From: JBBQRS01 sp038214535
GTDB taxonomy: Bacteria > Chloroflexota > Anaerolineae > CG2-30-64-16
Direction of reading: 5' to 3'
NCBI GenBank assembly: GCA_038214535.1
Contig: JBBQRS010000022.1
Coordinates: forward strand, 1 to 49,192
Length of the DNA stretch: 49,192 bases
Shown: one piece after another, positions 15,837-23,167 of the stretch
Layout: the number at the start of each line of letters is the position of its first letter
How positions within the stretch are numbered: the first letter of the stretch is position 1
Translations under genes and position numbers: made by a program
Notes under the pieces: generated by a model
Database searches by the model: none
Told to the model about the DNA's origin: nothing
Seen by the model: only the letters and a program-made list of their open reading frames with translations

Positions 15837-16246
15837 GCAGATGGCTCTTGCGCGAAGGCGGACGGCTTGACGCGCGGCCAGGCATGAATCGCAAATAGGA
15901 TGCACGCCGCGGCCTGCAACAAGCCACCGATGGCATTGGGCCACGGGCTGGCAGTCCATGAGGCCAGCGCGACGATCCATAGCGCCGCGTTCAGGCAGAT
16001 ATAGGCCGCCGCAACCAACCGCACGCGCCGGCGCTCACGGCCCCAGCGCGGGAGAATCCAGTAAGCCACCCCCATGGTCAGCAGCAGCAGCCAGCCCCAG
16101 GTCATCAGGGCGATGTGCGGCGCGAGCAATTTCCATGCTCCGGCGATGGACGCGCCTTTATTCCAGAGGATGATGCTCCCGAGCAGGGTCCCCCCTAGCA
16201 GGTAGAGGAGTGCCGTCTTGACGTACCAGCGCGCGAGTGTGGGCAT
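15833..16246 (-). CDS. Four-helix membrane protein, paralogue of its neighbour (heme-copper oxidase subunit I-like)
   Basis: 137 residues with four hydrophobic segments. It begins MPTLARWYVKTALLYLLGG, closely matching the next gene's MPVLARYFVKSALIWLVLGG, and shares PHIALMTWGWLLLLTMGVAYWILPRWG with that gene's equivalent helix. The H...GW...GVA.W..P pattern is that of heme-copper oxidase subunit I/NorB-like helices, but a full catalytic subunit has about 12 helices. ATG 16246 is chosen by alignment with the paralogue; an in-frame start at 16291 would overlap that gene. Role unknown, possibly a heme-binding or structural membrane protein. Confidence 0.65.
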   Translation of the reverse strand: MPTLARWYVKTALLYLLGGTLLGSIILWNKGASIAGAWKLLAPHIALMTWGWLLLLTMGVAYWILPRWGRERRRVRLVAAAYICLNAALWIVALASWTASPWPNAIGGLLQAAACILFAIHAWPRVKPSAFAQEPSA

Positions 16247-16254
16247 CGTGAAGC

Positions 16255-16683
16255 CTAACTCGACCGCCCAAGCGCTTTGACGCGGGGCCACATCAGGATG
16301 ACGAAGATCACCACGGCTGCCAGTTGCAGGGTGGCAGAAAGAGATAGCATCAACTGGGTCAGGGTGTTCGGCCTAAACCCGGCCAGCGGCTCACCGATGA
16401 CGCGCAGGAGCAAGCCGATGTTGAGGGTCCCGTAGACGATCCAGGCGAGGCGTTCGTCCCCGCGGGGCTGTGGCTTGCCCAGCAGGGGAAACATCCAGAA
16501 CGCGACCCCGAAGATCAACTGCGTCGCCCAACCGACCGTCAGGAGGTGCCAGCCCATCGGCCGAATGGTCATGAGCAAGGGCGGCAAGCCACCTGCGCCA
16601 GACAGCGCCAGACCGGCGACGATTCCGCCCAACACCAACCAGATCAGGGCGCTTTTGACGAAGTAACGGGCCAGAACAGGCAT
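16255..16683 (-). CDS. Four-helix membrane protein, heme-copper oxidase subunit I-like
   Basis: 142 residues, four predicted transmembrane segments. Helix 2 reads MGWHLLTVGWATQLIFGVAFWMFP, the style of oxidase/nitric-oxide-reductase subunit I helices with a conserved His. It is followed 8 bp later by a paralogue and then by methyltransferase and acetyltransferase genes, all on the minus strand. AGGAG lies just before ATG 16683. Only a fragment of the oxidase fold is present, so electron-transfer activity is not implied. Confidence 0.65.
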   Translation of the reverse strand: MPVLARYFVKSALIWLVLGGIVAGLALSGAGGLPPLLMTIRPMGWHLLTVGWATQLIFGVAFWMFPLLGKPQPRGDERLAWIVYGTLNIGLLLRVIGEPLAGFRPNTLTQLMLSLSATLQLAAVVIFVILMWPRVKALGRSS

Positions 16684-16703
16684 AACTCCTCGCGCTCAGA
16701 AAG

Positions 16704-16738
16704 CAGGTGCAACGTACTTCGCAAGTGCGTTGCACCTG
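16704..16738. repeat. 35-bp near-perfect palindrome
   Basis: Arms CAGGTGCAACG and CGTTGCACCTG, continued inward by ACTT/AAGT after one T-G mismatch, around a CGC loop. It lies between the GH4 stop and the four-helix gene, both on the minus strand. It lacks a T-run and looks like a REP-type extragenic palindrome rather than a terminator. Confidence 0.75.
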
Positions 16739-16748
16739 TGTAGCATTC

Positions 16749-18146
16749 TTAGTGATATTCGGGCAGCCAGTCGCCGTGCGCTTCGATCAAGTCGTCCACC
16801 AGGTTCCAGATTTGATCGAGATCCAATTCAGCGGCGGTGTGCGGGTCGAGCATGGCGGCATGATAGATGTGCTCGCGCTTGCCGGTGAGCGCGGCCTCAA
16901 CGGTGAGCGCCTGTACGTTGATGTTGGTTTGCATCATGGCGGCCAGGTGCGGCGGCAGCGCGCCGACGTGTACCGGCTGGACACCGTTCTTGTCCACCAG
17001 ACACGGCACTTCGACACAAGAGGTCTCGAGCAGGTTGTCAATCAGACCGTCGTTCATCACGTTGCCGTAAATCACCCGCGGATTGCCGGTCTCGATGCTG
17101 TGGATAATGCCGGAGCCGTATTCATGGCTGCGTTCCACCTTGTCGAAGTTGGCCGCCTCGTGGATGATGCCCTCGACCACGTCCTTCGGCAGCTTGGCCT
17201 CTGTGAGCATGGCGCGCATCTTCGCGTCATCAGCGGCTGCGGGGTTCTCGATGTAGGTCTTGACGAACTCCCAGCCCGCCAGTTGCAACTCGCAGCGGCG
17301 GATGTACTCATCCAGCGGGATGTTGAACTTCTCGATCAAGTCGGGCCGGTCGCGCTTGATGAACCACGGCACGTATTCCGCGAAATGCTCACTCGACTCG
17401 GTGACGAAATAGCCCGTCCGTTCGAGCATTTCGTAGCGCACGCGGTTCCAATCCGGCACGCGGCCTTCGGCCACCACCTGGTGCAACAGGGGATAGAGGT
17501 CTTCGATCCCGTCCGGCGTCTTGCGCTCGAATTGCAGATAGAACGCCATGTGGTTGATACCGGCCGCGACGTAATTGATGTCATCGATGGGGACGTTGAT
17601 ATCGCGCGCAAGTTGCTCCGCTGTGCCCTGGACGCTGTGACACAGGCCGACCGTCTTGATCTTGCTGGCGCGGTTGATGGCCGTGGTAATCATCGCCATC
17701 GGGTTGACATAATTCAAGAAGGTCACATCCGGGCAAAGCTCTGCCATGTCGTTGCACACATCCAAGAACACCGGGATGGTGCGCAGCGCGCGCATGATAC
17801 CGCCGATGCCCAGCGTGTCGGCGATGGTCTGGCGCAAGTCATACTTCTTGGGAATTTCGAAGTCAATGACGGTGCCGGGTTTGTAGCCGGCGACCTGGAA
17901 CATCGAAATCGCGTAATCCGCGCCGTCCAGTGCCTCGCGCCGATCCAGCGTGGCCTCGATGGTGGGGTGCGCGCCCAGGGTTTTGGCGATGCGTTCGGCG
18001 ACGATGGCCGTGGTATTCAGCCGCGCCTCGTCAATATCGTGCAGGCTGATGGTGGCGTCTGCGAGTTCAGGGTAACTCAAAATGTCGCCCAGAAGATGGC
18101 GCGCGAAGACGGTGCTGCCGGCGCCGATGAACGTGATCTTAGCCAT
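16749..18146 (-). CDS. Glycoside hydrolase family 4 (alpha-galactosidase/alpha-glucosidase type)
   Basis: 465 residues. GH4 enzymes use NAD and a divalent metal to cleave glycosides by a redox-elimination route. The Rossmann start KITFIGAGSTVFARHLLGDIL, the NYVNPMA segment (Asn148), GLCHSVQG with the metal-binding Cys169, and GINHMAF with His199 are all present. The pattern suits MelA-like alpha-galactosidases better than phospho-glucosidases. The start is ATG 18146; earlier in-frame codons to 18215 overlap the previous gene. It is the last gene of the sugar-uptake locus and should act on the imported oligosaccharide in the cytoplasm. Confidence 0.93.
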   Translation of the reverse strand: MAKITFIGAGSTVFARHLLGDILSYPELADATISLHDIDEARLNTTAIVAERIAKTLGAHPTIEATLDRREALDGADYAISMFQVAGYKPGTVIDFEIPKKYDLRQTIADTLGIGGIMRALRTIPVFLDVCNDMAELCPDVTFLNYVNPMAMITTAINRASKIKTVGLCHSVQGTAEQLARDINVPIDDINYVAAGINHMAFYLQFERKTPDGIEDLYPLLHQVVAEGRVPDWNRVRYEMLERTGYFVTESSEHFAEYVPWFIKRDRPDLIEKFNIPLDEYIRRCELQLAGWEFVKTYIENPAAADDAKMRAMLTEAKLPKDVVEGIIHEAANFDKVERSHEYGSGIIHSIETGNPRVIYGNVMNDGLIDNLLETSCVEVPCLVDKNGVQPVHVGALPPHLAAMMQTNINVQALTVEAALTGKREHIYHAAMLDPHTAAELDLDQIWNLVDDLIEAHGDWLPEYH

Positions 18147-18192
18147 GTGTGGGAGGTGCCTTTCTATGGAATCAACTGCGCGAACGATTATC

Positions 18193-18672
18193 TCAACTCT
18201 GCGAATTTTCGGCAAGGTTGGCGTAAGCGGCCAACTCGTAAGCGGTGGTTTGTAACTTCGCTTTACGCCGTTCGCCGCCTAGCCAGTATTCGGCGCGTTC
18301 GCCGAACAGTGGCAGGATGTGCAACTGGCCGGTGATGGCGTTCCACATGCCCTTGAGCCAGAGGAGGACACATGCGGCGACGAGTGCGATCACCAGCGCA
18401 AAGGAAGCGGCGGCGAGCATAGGGCCAAAGAACGGGATGACGAGAATGACGCCGCCGATGAGTATCCATGCCACAATGCCGATGAATAGCCCACCCCACA
18501 GCCCGCTGGATTGGCGGATGTGGAACTTCACGAACGGCTTGTCGCGCCCGAACAAATAAGCGATGATCCAGCCGATCGGCCCCAGCAGATAGGCCAGGAA
18601 GGCCAAGAGCCTGCTGCCGCCGGGGATAGAAACTTTCTGGAGGATGACGTCAAGATCGGTTGCTTCAGTCAT
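18193..18672 (-). CDS. DUF4870-like small membrane protein
   Basis: 159 residues with three hydrophobic segments. SRLLAFLAYLLGPIGWIIAYLFGRDKPFVKFHIRQS near the N-terminus is typical of DUF4870/Tic20-like proteins, where two helices are joined by a loop ending in FH. A third helix pair follows, then a charged tail. ATG 18672 overlaps the oppF stop by 8 bp and has AAAGGGG upstream, so translation is coupled to oppF. Its function is unknown; the context suggests an accessory to the uptake locus, though such proteins are widespread elsewhere. Confidence 0.7.
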   Translation of the reverse strand: MTEATDLDVILQKVSIPGGSRLLAFLAYLLGPIGWIIAYLFGRDKPFVKFHIRQSSGLWGGLFIGIVAWILIGGVILVIPFFGPMLAAASFALVIALVAACVLLWLKGMWNAITGQLHILPLFGERAEYWLGGERRKAKLQTTAYELAAYANLAENSQS

Positions 18673-19696
18673 TTGGGACCCCTTTGATACCCTGGAGCTG
18701 CAGCTCATTGGCGAAATGGCAGCTTGCCTCATGGTTGCCGTAGACCGGCGTCAGCGCGGGCGGCGTGGTTTTGCAGATCTCCTGCGCATACAGACAGCGT
18801 GGGTGAAACACGCAGCCGGGCGGCGGGTTCGCCGGGCTGGGAACTTCGCCCGGCAGGGGGATGCGGTTGAACTTGATATCCGGGTCGGCGGGGGGGATGG
18901 CAGAGATCAATGCCTCGGTGTAGGGATGGAGCGGCCGGCGCAGGATTTCCTCGGTGTTGCCGATCTCGACAATCTTGCCGACGTACATCACGGCGATGCG
19001 GTCGGAGACGTGCTCGACCACCGAGACATCGTGGGCGATGAAGATCAGTGTCAGGCCCAACTCTGCCTTCAGATCTTCCAGCAGGTTCAACACCTGCGCC
19101 TGCACCGAAACATCCAGCGCAGACACAGGTTCGTCGGCCACGATCAGGCGTGGGCTGAGCGACAGCGTGCGCGCCAGGCCAATGCGCTGCCGTTGGCCGC
19201 CGGAAAACTCATGTGGATAGCGGCGCATGTAGGCCGGGTTGAGCCCCACCTTACGCATCAGCGCGGCGACGCGCTCGTCCAGCTCTTTGCCGCTGGCGAC
19301 CTTATGGATGACGAGCGGTTCGCCGATGATGTCGCGCACCGACATGCGCGGGTTGAGCGAGCTGAACGGGTCCTGAAAGATCATGCGGACCTCGCGACGC
19401 AGCGGCTTCATCTCTTTCTGTTTGATGGTCGCCAGGTCTACACGTTCGCCCGCAAGAGAGCGATACCAGACTTCGCCGCCGTTGGGTTCATAAAGCCGCA
19501 AGATAGATCGGCCTGTGGTCGTCTTGCCGCAGCCGCTCTCGCCGACCAGGCCGAGGGTCTCGTTCTCTTGCAGCGTGAAGCTGACCCCATCTACGGCCTT
19601 GACATAGCCGACGACCTTCTGCAGAAAGCCGGCCCGAATTGGGAAATATTGCTTGAGGTCTTTGACCTCCAGGATCGTATCGTTGTCTGACGCCAT
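18665..19696 (-). CDS. Oligopeptide/oligosaccharide ABC transporter ATP-binding protein (OppF type)
   Basis: 343 residues. Walker A GESGCGKTT (about 53-61), Q-loop MIFQDPFSSLNPRM, signature FSGGQRQRIGLAR, Walker B RLIVADEPVSALD and the C-terminal oligopeptide-type Cys cluster (CVFHPRC, CKTTPP, C in ASCHF) that may hold an iron-sulfur or metal site. It pairs with the OppD-type ATPase at 27821-28852 to drive the OppB/OppC permease. Unusually the two ATPase genes are split: oppF is separated from oppC by a glycosidase and a cytochrome gene. A hairpin-forming 80-bp gap precedes it. Confidence 0.95.
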   Translation of the reverse strand: MASDNDTILEVKDLKQYFPIRAGFLQKVVGYVKAVDGVSFTLQENETLGLVGESGCGKTTTGRSILRLYEPNGGEVWYRSLAGERVDLATIKQKEMKPLRREVRMIFQDPFSSLNPRMSVRDIIGEPLVIHKVASGKELDERVAALMRKVGLNPAYMRRYPHEFSGGQRQRIGLARTLSLSPRLIVADEPVSALDVSVQAQVLNLLEDLKAELGLTLIFIAHDVSVVEHVSDRIAVMYVGKIVEIGNTEEILRRPLHPYTEALISAIPPADPDIKFNRIPLPGEVPSPANPPPGCVFHPRCLYAQEICKTTPPALTPVYGNHEASCHFANELQLQGIKGVPND

Positions 19697-19726
19697 CCGA
19701 TGTTCCTTAAGCGAATAGGTGTTGTA

Positions 19727-19775
19727 ATGCGCCGATCTTACGTCTCCCGCGTTTTCGCGGTCATGTGAGGCGCAT
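19727..19775. other. Nested hairpin between cytochrome and oppF genes
   Basis: ATGCGCC (19727-19733) pairs with GGCGCAT (19769-19775) around an inner perfect CCGCG/CGCGG stem with a TTTT loop (19747-19760). On the transcribed strand the inner stem has an AAAA loop and no T-run follows, so it may tune mRNA stability or partial read-through rather than end transcription. Confidence 0.45.
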
Positions 19776-19776
19776 C

Positions 19777-21546
19777 TTACTTCACTGTGAGAGTCGCCTC
19801 TTCCATGACGATATCCGGGTCGTTCCAGCCTTTTTCTTCCGCCAGCTTCTGGAAGGCGCGCCGGAAGAGTAGCCGCGCCTCAACCTTTGCCGCGCCGGAG
19901 ACCGGCGCTTTGAAACTGTAGCGGCTGGCGTCGGTCTGGAAGGCCGCCAGACGCGTATCTTCGACGATGGTCACAGGCCGCCAGTAGGCCGCTGTGGGAA
20001 CTTCACCCGTCCACTCGTCGCGCAGGATCTTGGCGTATGCCTTCCCCGGTTGCCCGGCATAGTCGCCCGTCCATTCGGGAAGCAGCGGGCCTTCATTGCG
20101 CGCCAGCGGCTTGCCGTCCGCGTCGAAGGCGGTCACAACCAGGATAAGGTGCCGCAGCGGGATGTCCGTGGGCACGTGATGCCCGGTCTTATCGTTCGTG
20201 ATCGCCACGTCAACCACCACCTGCCCGCCCTTGAGTTCCGCGGTCGTGGTCATGGTGACGGCGTTCTGCAGGAACGCTTCATCCGATGCGCCGGGCATGG
20301 TGTGATTATGTAGTTTGCCGCTGCGATCGAGCCCGCCCTTTTCCGGGAAGACGAAATGCGACATTTCCGAAACCGGCATGTGGCAATCCTGGCACGATTG
20401 GCCCGTCTCCGGGTCGCTGTAGGGGCTGTCCAGCCACTCGCCGTAGGAATTGTAAATCAGCACGCCGTCTTTGACCTGGCCCGAACCGACCACGCCGCCG
20501 AAGACGCCGATGTGACACGGCGCGCAGTAAGCGCTTTCTTCCTGGAGCGGCAACTTGGTATCACGCCGCGGGATATCATCGAACGTACCGAAGAAGACTT
20601 GTTCACCTTCTTGGGGTCTGAACAGCTTATAGGAGAGAATCCCCGGCATGTCGAACGGGGGCAGGCCGGTTTTGGGGTCCAACGTCACGTCGCCGATCTT
20701 ATGGCAGAACTCGCAGCTAATCCCTTCGGCCGCGTCGCCGCTCAGGTAAAGTGGGCTGGGCGCATCGGGCACCTGGTCGGAGTTGGCCGCGGTTGTCGTG
20801 GTGTGGCAACCGAGCCAACCGCAGTTAGCGTCGTTGGGCAGTTTGGAAGCCATCGGTGTGTGGCACGTCGCGCAATTGCCGTTACGCGTCGGGTTGTCCA
20901 GCTTGAACCCTGGCCCATGATACGGTTCGCCGGGTTCCGCCGGTAACGGGTTCCCTTTCATGTCAAAGCGCGTCGGCGCGCCCTTCTCACCGGCGACGTT
21001 GGTGCCTTGGTACATGGTCAGGAAGCGCGGGTTCACGGCGGATTGCGAATGCAGGTCTTTATCCCATTCCGGGTTCTGCGTGTGGCAGATGGCGCATGCC
21101 GCAGAGCCTTCAACTCCCTCGAACTCGAACCAGTTGTAGTCCGCGTTGTCGGTGGTGTAATGCGGCTTCATGTTGATGGTCACGGGCTTGGTCGCCAGTG
21201 TGATGGTGATCCACCCGATGTAGAAGCCGGGCGTCCAGGCGGTCACGGTGATGACCTGTTTGCCGTCGAGCTTGCGCCCCGTGTCCAGTTTGAACGCGCC
21301 GATCTGATCGGAGGTCGTCTCGTAATCGGTGTTCTGCACGCGCACGACGGCGTTCGGCACGGGACCTTTGGCGTCCACCACCTTGCCGGATAAGATGTTC
21401 CCTGCTTGCTTGACGGCAGGCGCAGGCGTTGGCGTGCCCGCCGCTGCGGTCGGTGGCGCAGCCGAGGCCATGCTATATAAGAGCGTCGCCGTGACCAGGC
21501 CCACAGCAAACGCCAGCAGCGCGATACTGATAATTTGTCTTCTCAA
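19777..21546 (-). CDS. Exported multiheme cytochrome c with N-terminal carboxypeptidase-regulatory-like domain
   Basis: 589 residues. A signal helix (about 4-29) is followed by a Pro/Thr linker and a regulatory-like beta domain (about 50-128; GKVVDAKGPVPNAVVRVQ). Then come heme sites CAICH (151), CATCH (225), CEFCH (278), CAPCH (341), CQDCH (385) and a CX4CH site CGWLGCH (242-248), six in all. The C-terminal 190 residues are a beta-rich region with GHHVPTDIPLRH. It resembles cytochrome c554-like family proteins. It probably transfers electrons outside the membrane. The TTG start at 21546 has AGGGG upstream and lies 9 bp after the beta-galactosidase stop. Its placement in a sugar-uptake operon is unexplained. 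Confidence 0.85.
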   Translation of the reverse strand: MRRQIISIALLAFAVGLVTATLLYSMASAAPPTAAAGTPTPAPAVKQAGNILSGKVVDAKGPVPNAVVRVQNTDYETTSDQIGAFKLDTGRKLDGKQVITVTAWTPGFYIGWITITLATKPVTINMKPHYTTDNADYNWFEFEGVEGSAACAICHTQNPEWDKDLHSQSAVNPRFLTMYQGTNVAGEKGAPTRFDMKGNPLPAEPGEPYHGPGFKLDNPTRNGNCATCHTPMASKLPNDANCGWLGCHTTTTAANSDQVPDAPSPLYLSGDAAEGISCEFCHKIGDVTLDPKTGLPPFDMPGILSYKLFRPQEGEQVFFGTFDDIPRRDTKLPLQEESAYCAPCHIGVFGGVVGSGQVKDGVLIYNSYGEWLDSPYSDPETGQSCQDCHMPVSEMSHFVFPEKGGLDRSGKLHNHTMPGASDEAFLQNAVTMTTTAELKGGQVVVDVAITNDKTGHHVPTDIPLRHLILVVTAFDADGKPLARNEGPLLPEWTGDYAGQPGKAYAKILRDEWTGEVPTAAYWRPVTIVEDTRLAAFQTDASRYSFKAPVSGAAKVEARLLFRRAFQKLAEEKGWNDPDIVMEEATLTVK

Positions 21547-21555
21547 CTCAATCCC

Positions 21556-23157
21556 CTAATCACACAACACGGCCCGCACGACGCCGGTGTCCGCACTCAC
21601 CCAGATGCCCAGATCAAACTCGTCGCCGTTACGCCGGCGGTCCACAATGAATTCGCCGTCCGCGTCGAAATGTCCTTCATCCACGCTGATATAGTGCGCT
21701 TGCCGGGTGAGGAGAGCATGGTTGGTTAACGTGGGATCCAGCGCACGCTCCGGCGCTTCGTCCGGGCGCAGCGCCAACCGGAACCCCGCGCCGACGACGT
21801 AGAATTCGTGGCGTGCAGCCTGGAAGACCAGCCCTCTGCCACGTGTGGCGCCGCTGCGCAGGTGTCGCCAGTCGCTTGCTGCGAAGTCGCGCAGCCCGCT
21901 ATGGAACTCGGCCATCCCGGTGTAGCCTTCCAGCTTCATGCGCTGTGCGGCGAGGTCTTCCTCTTGCACCACGGCATGAATCTGATCCGTACCCTGATAC
22001 TTGAGGAGCAACGGGATCGCCGCGGAGGTGCAGCGCATACTGTCCACGATGGGTTGCAAATCCGGGTGAATCGCGCCGTCCGCATCGAAGATGTGTTCGA
22101 CGGCGAAGAACGCGTAGCCGATGGCGTTGTAGTCGGCGAGGGCGCGGAAGAGCAACCAGGCGTTCGATCTGCCCGGTGCGGACTCCGGCACGAACAGCGC
22201 GTTGTCGTCGCGCGCATAGGTCGCCAGGATCGCCTCGTACCCACGTGAGTCCGCGATGTAGATGTCGGGCGCGATGAGGTCAACGTGCGGCGTGAATGTC
22301 TTGTAGATATCAAGCACCTTGGATACGGGGCCGCCCGATGGGTAGCTTTCGCCGGGGATCGCCCAGCCGTTTTCGCCCAGCCAGACGTTGACGTACATCG
22401 GCAGGTCATAGGCGGCCTTGCCCGCTTCCGCCAACCCATCAATGTAGGTCGCGATGCTCCAGGCTGTCATCAACTCGCCGCCGGCCTGACCGAAGACTTC
22501 CGACCAGTTGCCCGCTGCGTGTGCGCCGGTGGCCTGCCAGAGGTCATAGACAGGGCCTTGCACGGCGGCTTGCAGGATCGCAATCAGCGCATCCGGCACC
22601 GGCGCTTCGTAGTCGGCCTGGCCTTCGGGACCATAGTCGCGGTCGCTGCCCAGGATGCCCGGTTCGTTCTCGATCTGCACGGCGATCACCGTGCGCTGGT
22701 CTTGATCGTGGTCTTTCAGGTGTTGACACAGGGTGACGTAGGCGCGGCGGTCGGCTTCCCAGTTCGCGCGGCAATGTGAGGAGAGCACCCAGATCGCCCA
22801 CCCGGTGGGGGAGACCACGCGCTTGAACCGCTCCGGCGCGCGCTTGACCCAATCCGGCGCGTAATCCATGTCGCCGTTCTTCCAGGTTGCGAACCACAGC
22901 AGCACCAGCCGCAGCCCGTGACGGCGCGCACTCGCTATCAGCGCGTCCACCGCCGTGAAATCGAAGCGCCCTTCCTCCGGCTCGACCTGCCCCCAGTAGA
23001 CGGGGATTTCCAACGTGTTCCCGTGCAGCGCCTTGACGGCCCGGAATGCCGCGTCCGATTCCGCGTCATTATAGCCGCTGGAGTTGCGCGATTGCGCCCC
23101 CAGCACGAAGAGCGGGCTGCCGTCACGTTCGATGAAGATGCGGTTTACATGTGTCAC
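21556..23157 (-). CDS. Beta-galactosidase-like glycoside hydrolase (GH35/GH42 type)
   Basis: 533 residues, no signal peptide, so likely cytoplasmic. The TIM-barrel opens with NTLEIPVYWGQVEPEEGRFD, has the acid/base motif QIENEPG (Glu165) and the probable nucleophile in FVPESAPG (Glu325). The pattern matches beta-galactosidase-like enzymes with an extra C-terminal beta domain of the DUF5597 kind. The start is GTG 23157 with GAGG 6 bases upstream, 10 bp after the oppC stop. With the GH4 enzyme it would allow breakdown of an imported oligosaccharide with beta- and alpha-linked galactose or similar sugars. Substrate inferred only. Confidence 0.83.
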   Translation of the reverse strand: MTHVNRIFIERDGSPLFVLGAQSRNSSGYNDAESDAAFRAVKALHGNTLEIPVYWGQVEPEEGRFDFTAVDALIASARRHGLRLVLLWFATWKNGDMDYAPDWVKRAPERFKRVVSPTGWAIWVLSSHCRANWEADRRAYVTLCQHLKDHDQDQRTVIAVQIENEPGILGSDRDYGPEGQADYEAPVPDALIAILQAAVQGPVYDLWQATGAHAAGNWSEVFGQAGGELMTAWSIATYIDGLAEAGKAAYDLPMYVNVWLGENGWAIPGESYPSGGPVSKVLDIYKTFTPHVDLIAPDIYIADSRGYEAILATYARDDNALFVPESAPGRSNAWLLFRALADYNAIGYAFFAVEHIFDADGAIHPDLQPIVDSMRCTSAAIPLLLKYQGTDQIHAVVQEEDLAAQRMKLEGYTGMAEFHSGLRDFAASDWRHLRSGATRGRGLVFQAARHEFYVVGAGFRLALRPDEAPERALDPTLTNHALLTRQAHYISVDEGHFDADGEFIVDRRRNGDEFDLGIWVSADTGVVRAVLCD

Positions 23158-23167
23158 GTGTGCCTCG

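Noticed and set aside
15837..15980. Longer N-terminus for the methyltransferase
   Set aside because: It lies wholly inside the upstream membrane-protein gene in another frame; GTG 15836 at the gene overlap is more natural.
16707..18335. 542-codon open frame on the plus strand opposite the GH4 gene
   Set aside because: It is antisense to a gene with all GH4 motifs; long antisense frames are expected in GC-rich coding DNA. Its product has no recognisable domain.
18644..19690. 348-codon frame opposite oppF
   Set aside because: Antisense to an ABC ATPase with all motifs intact.
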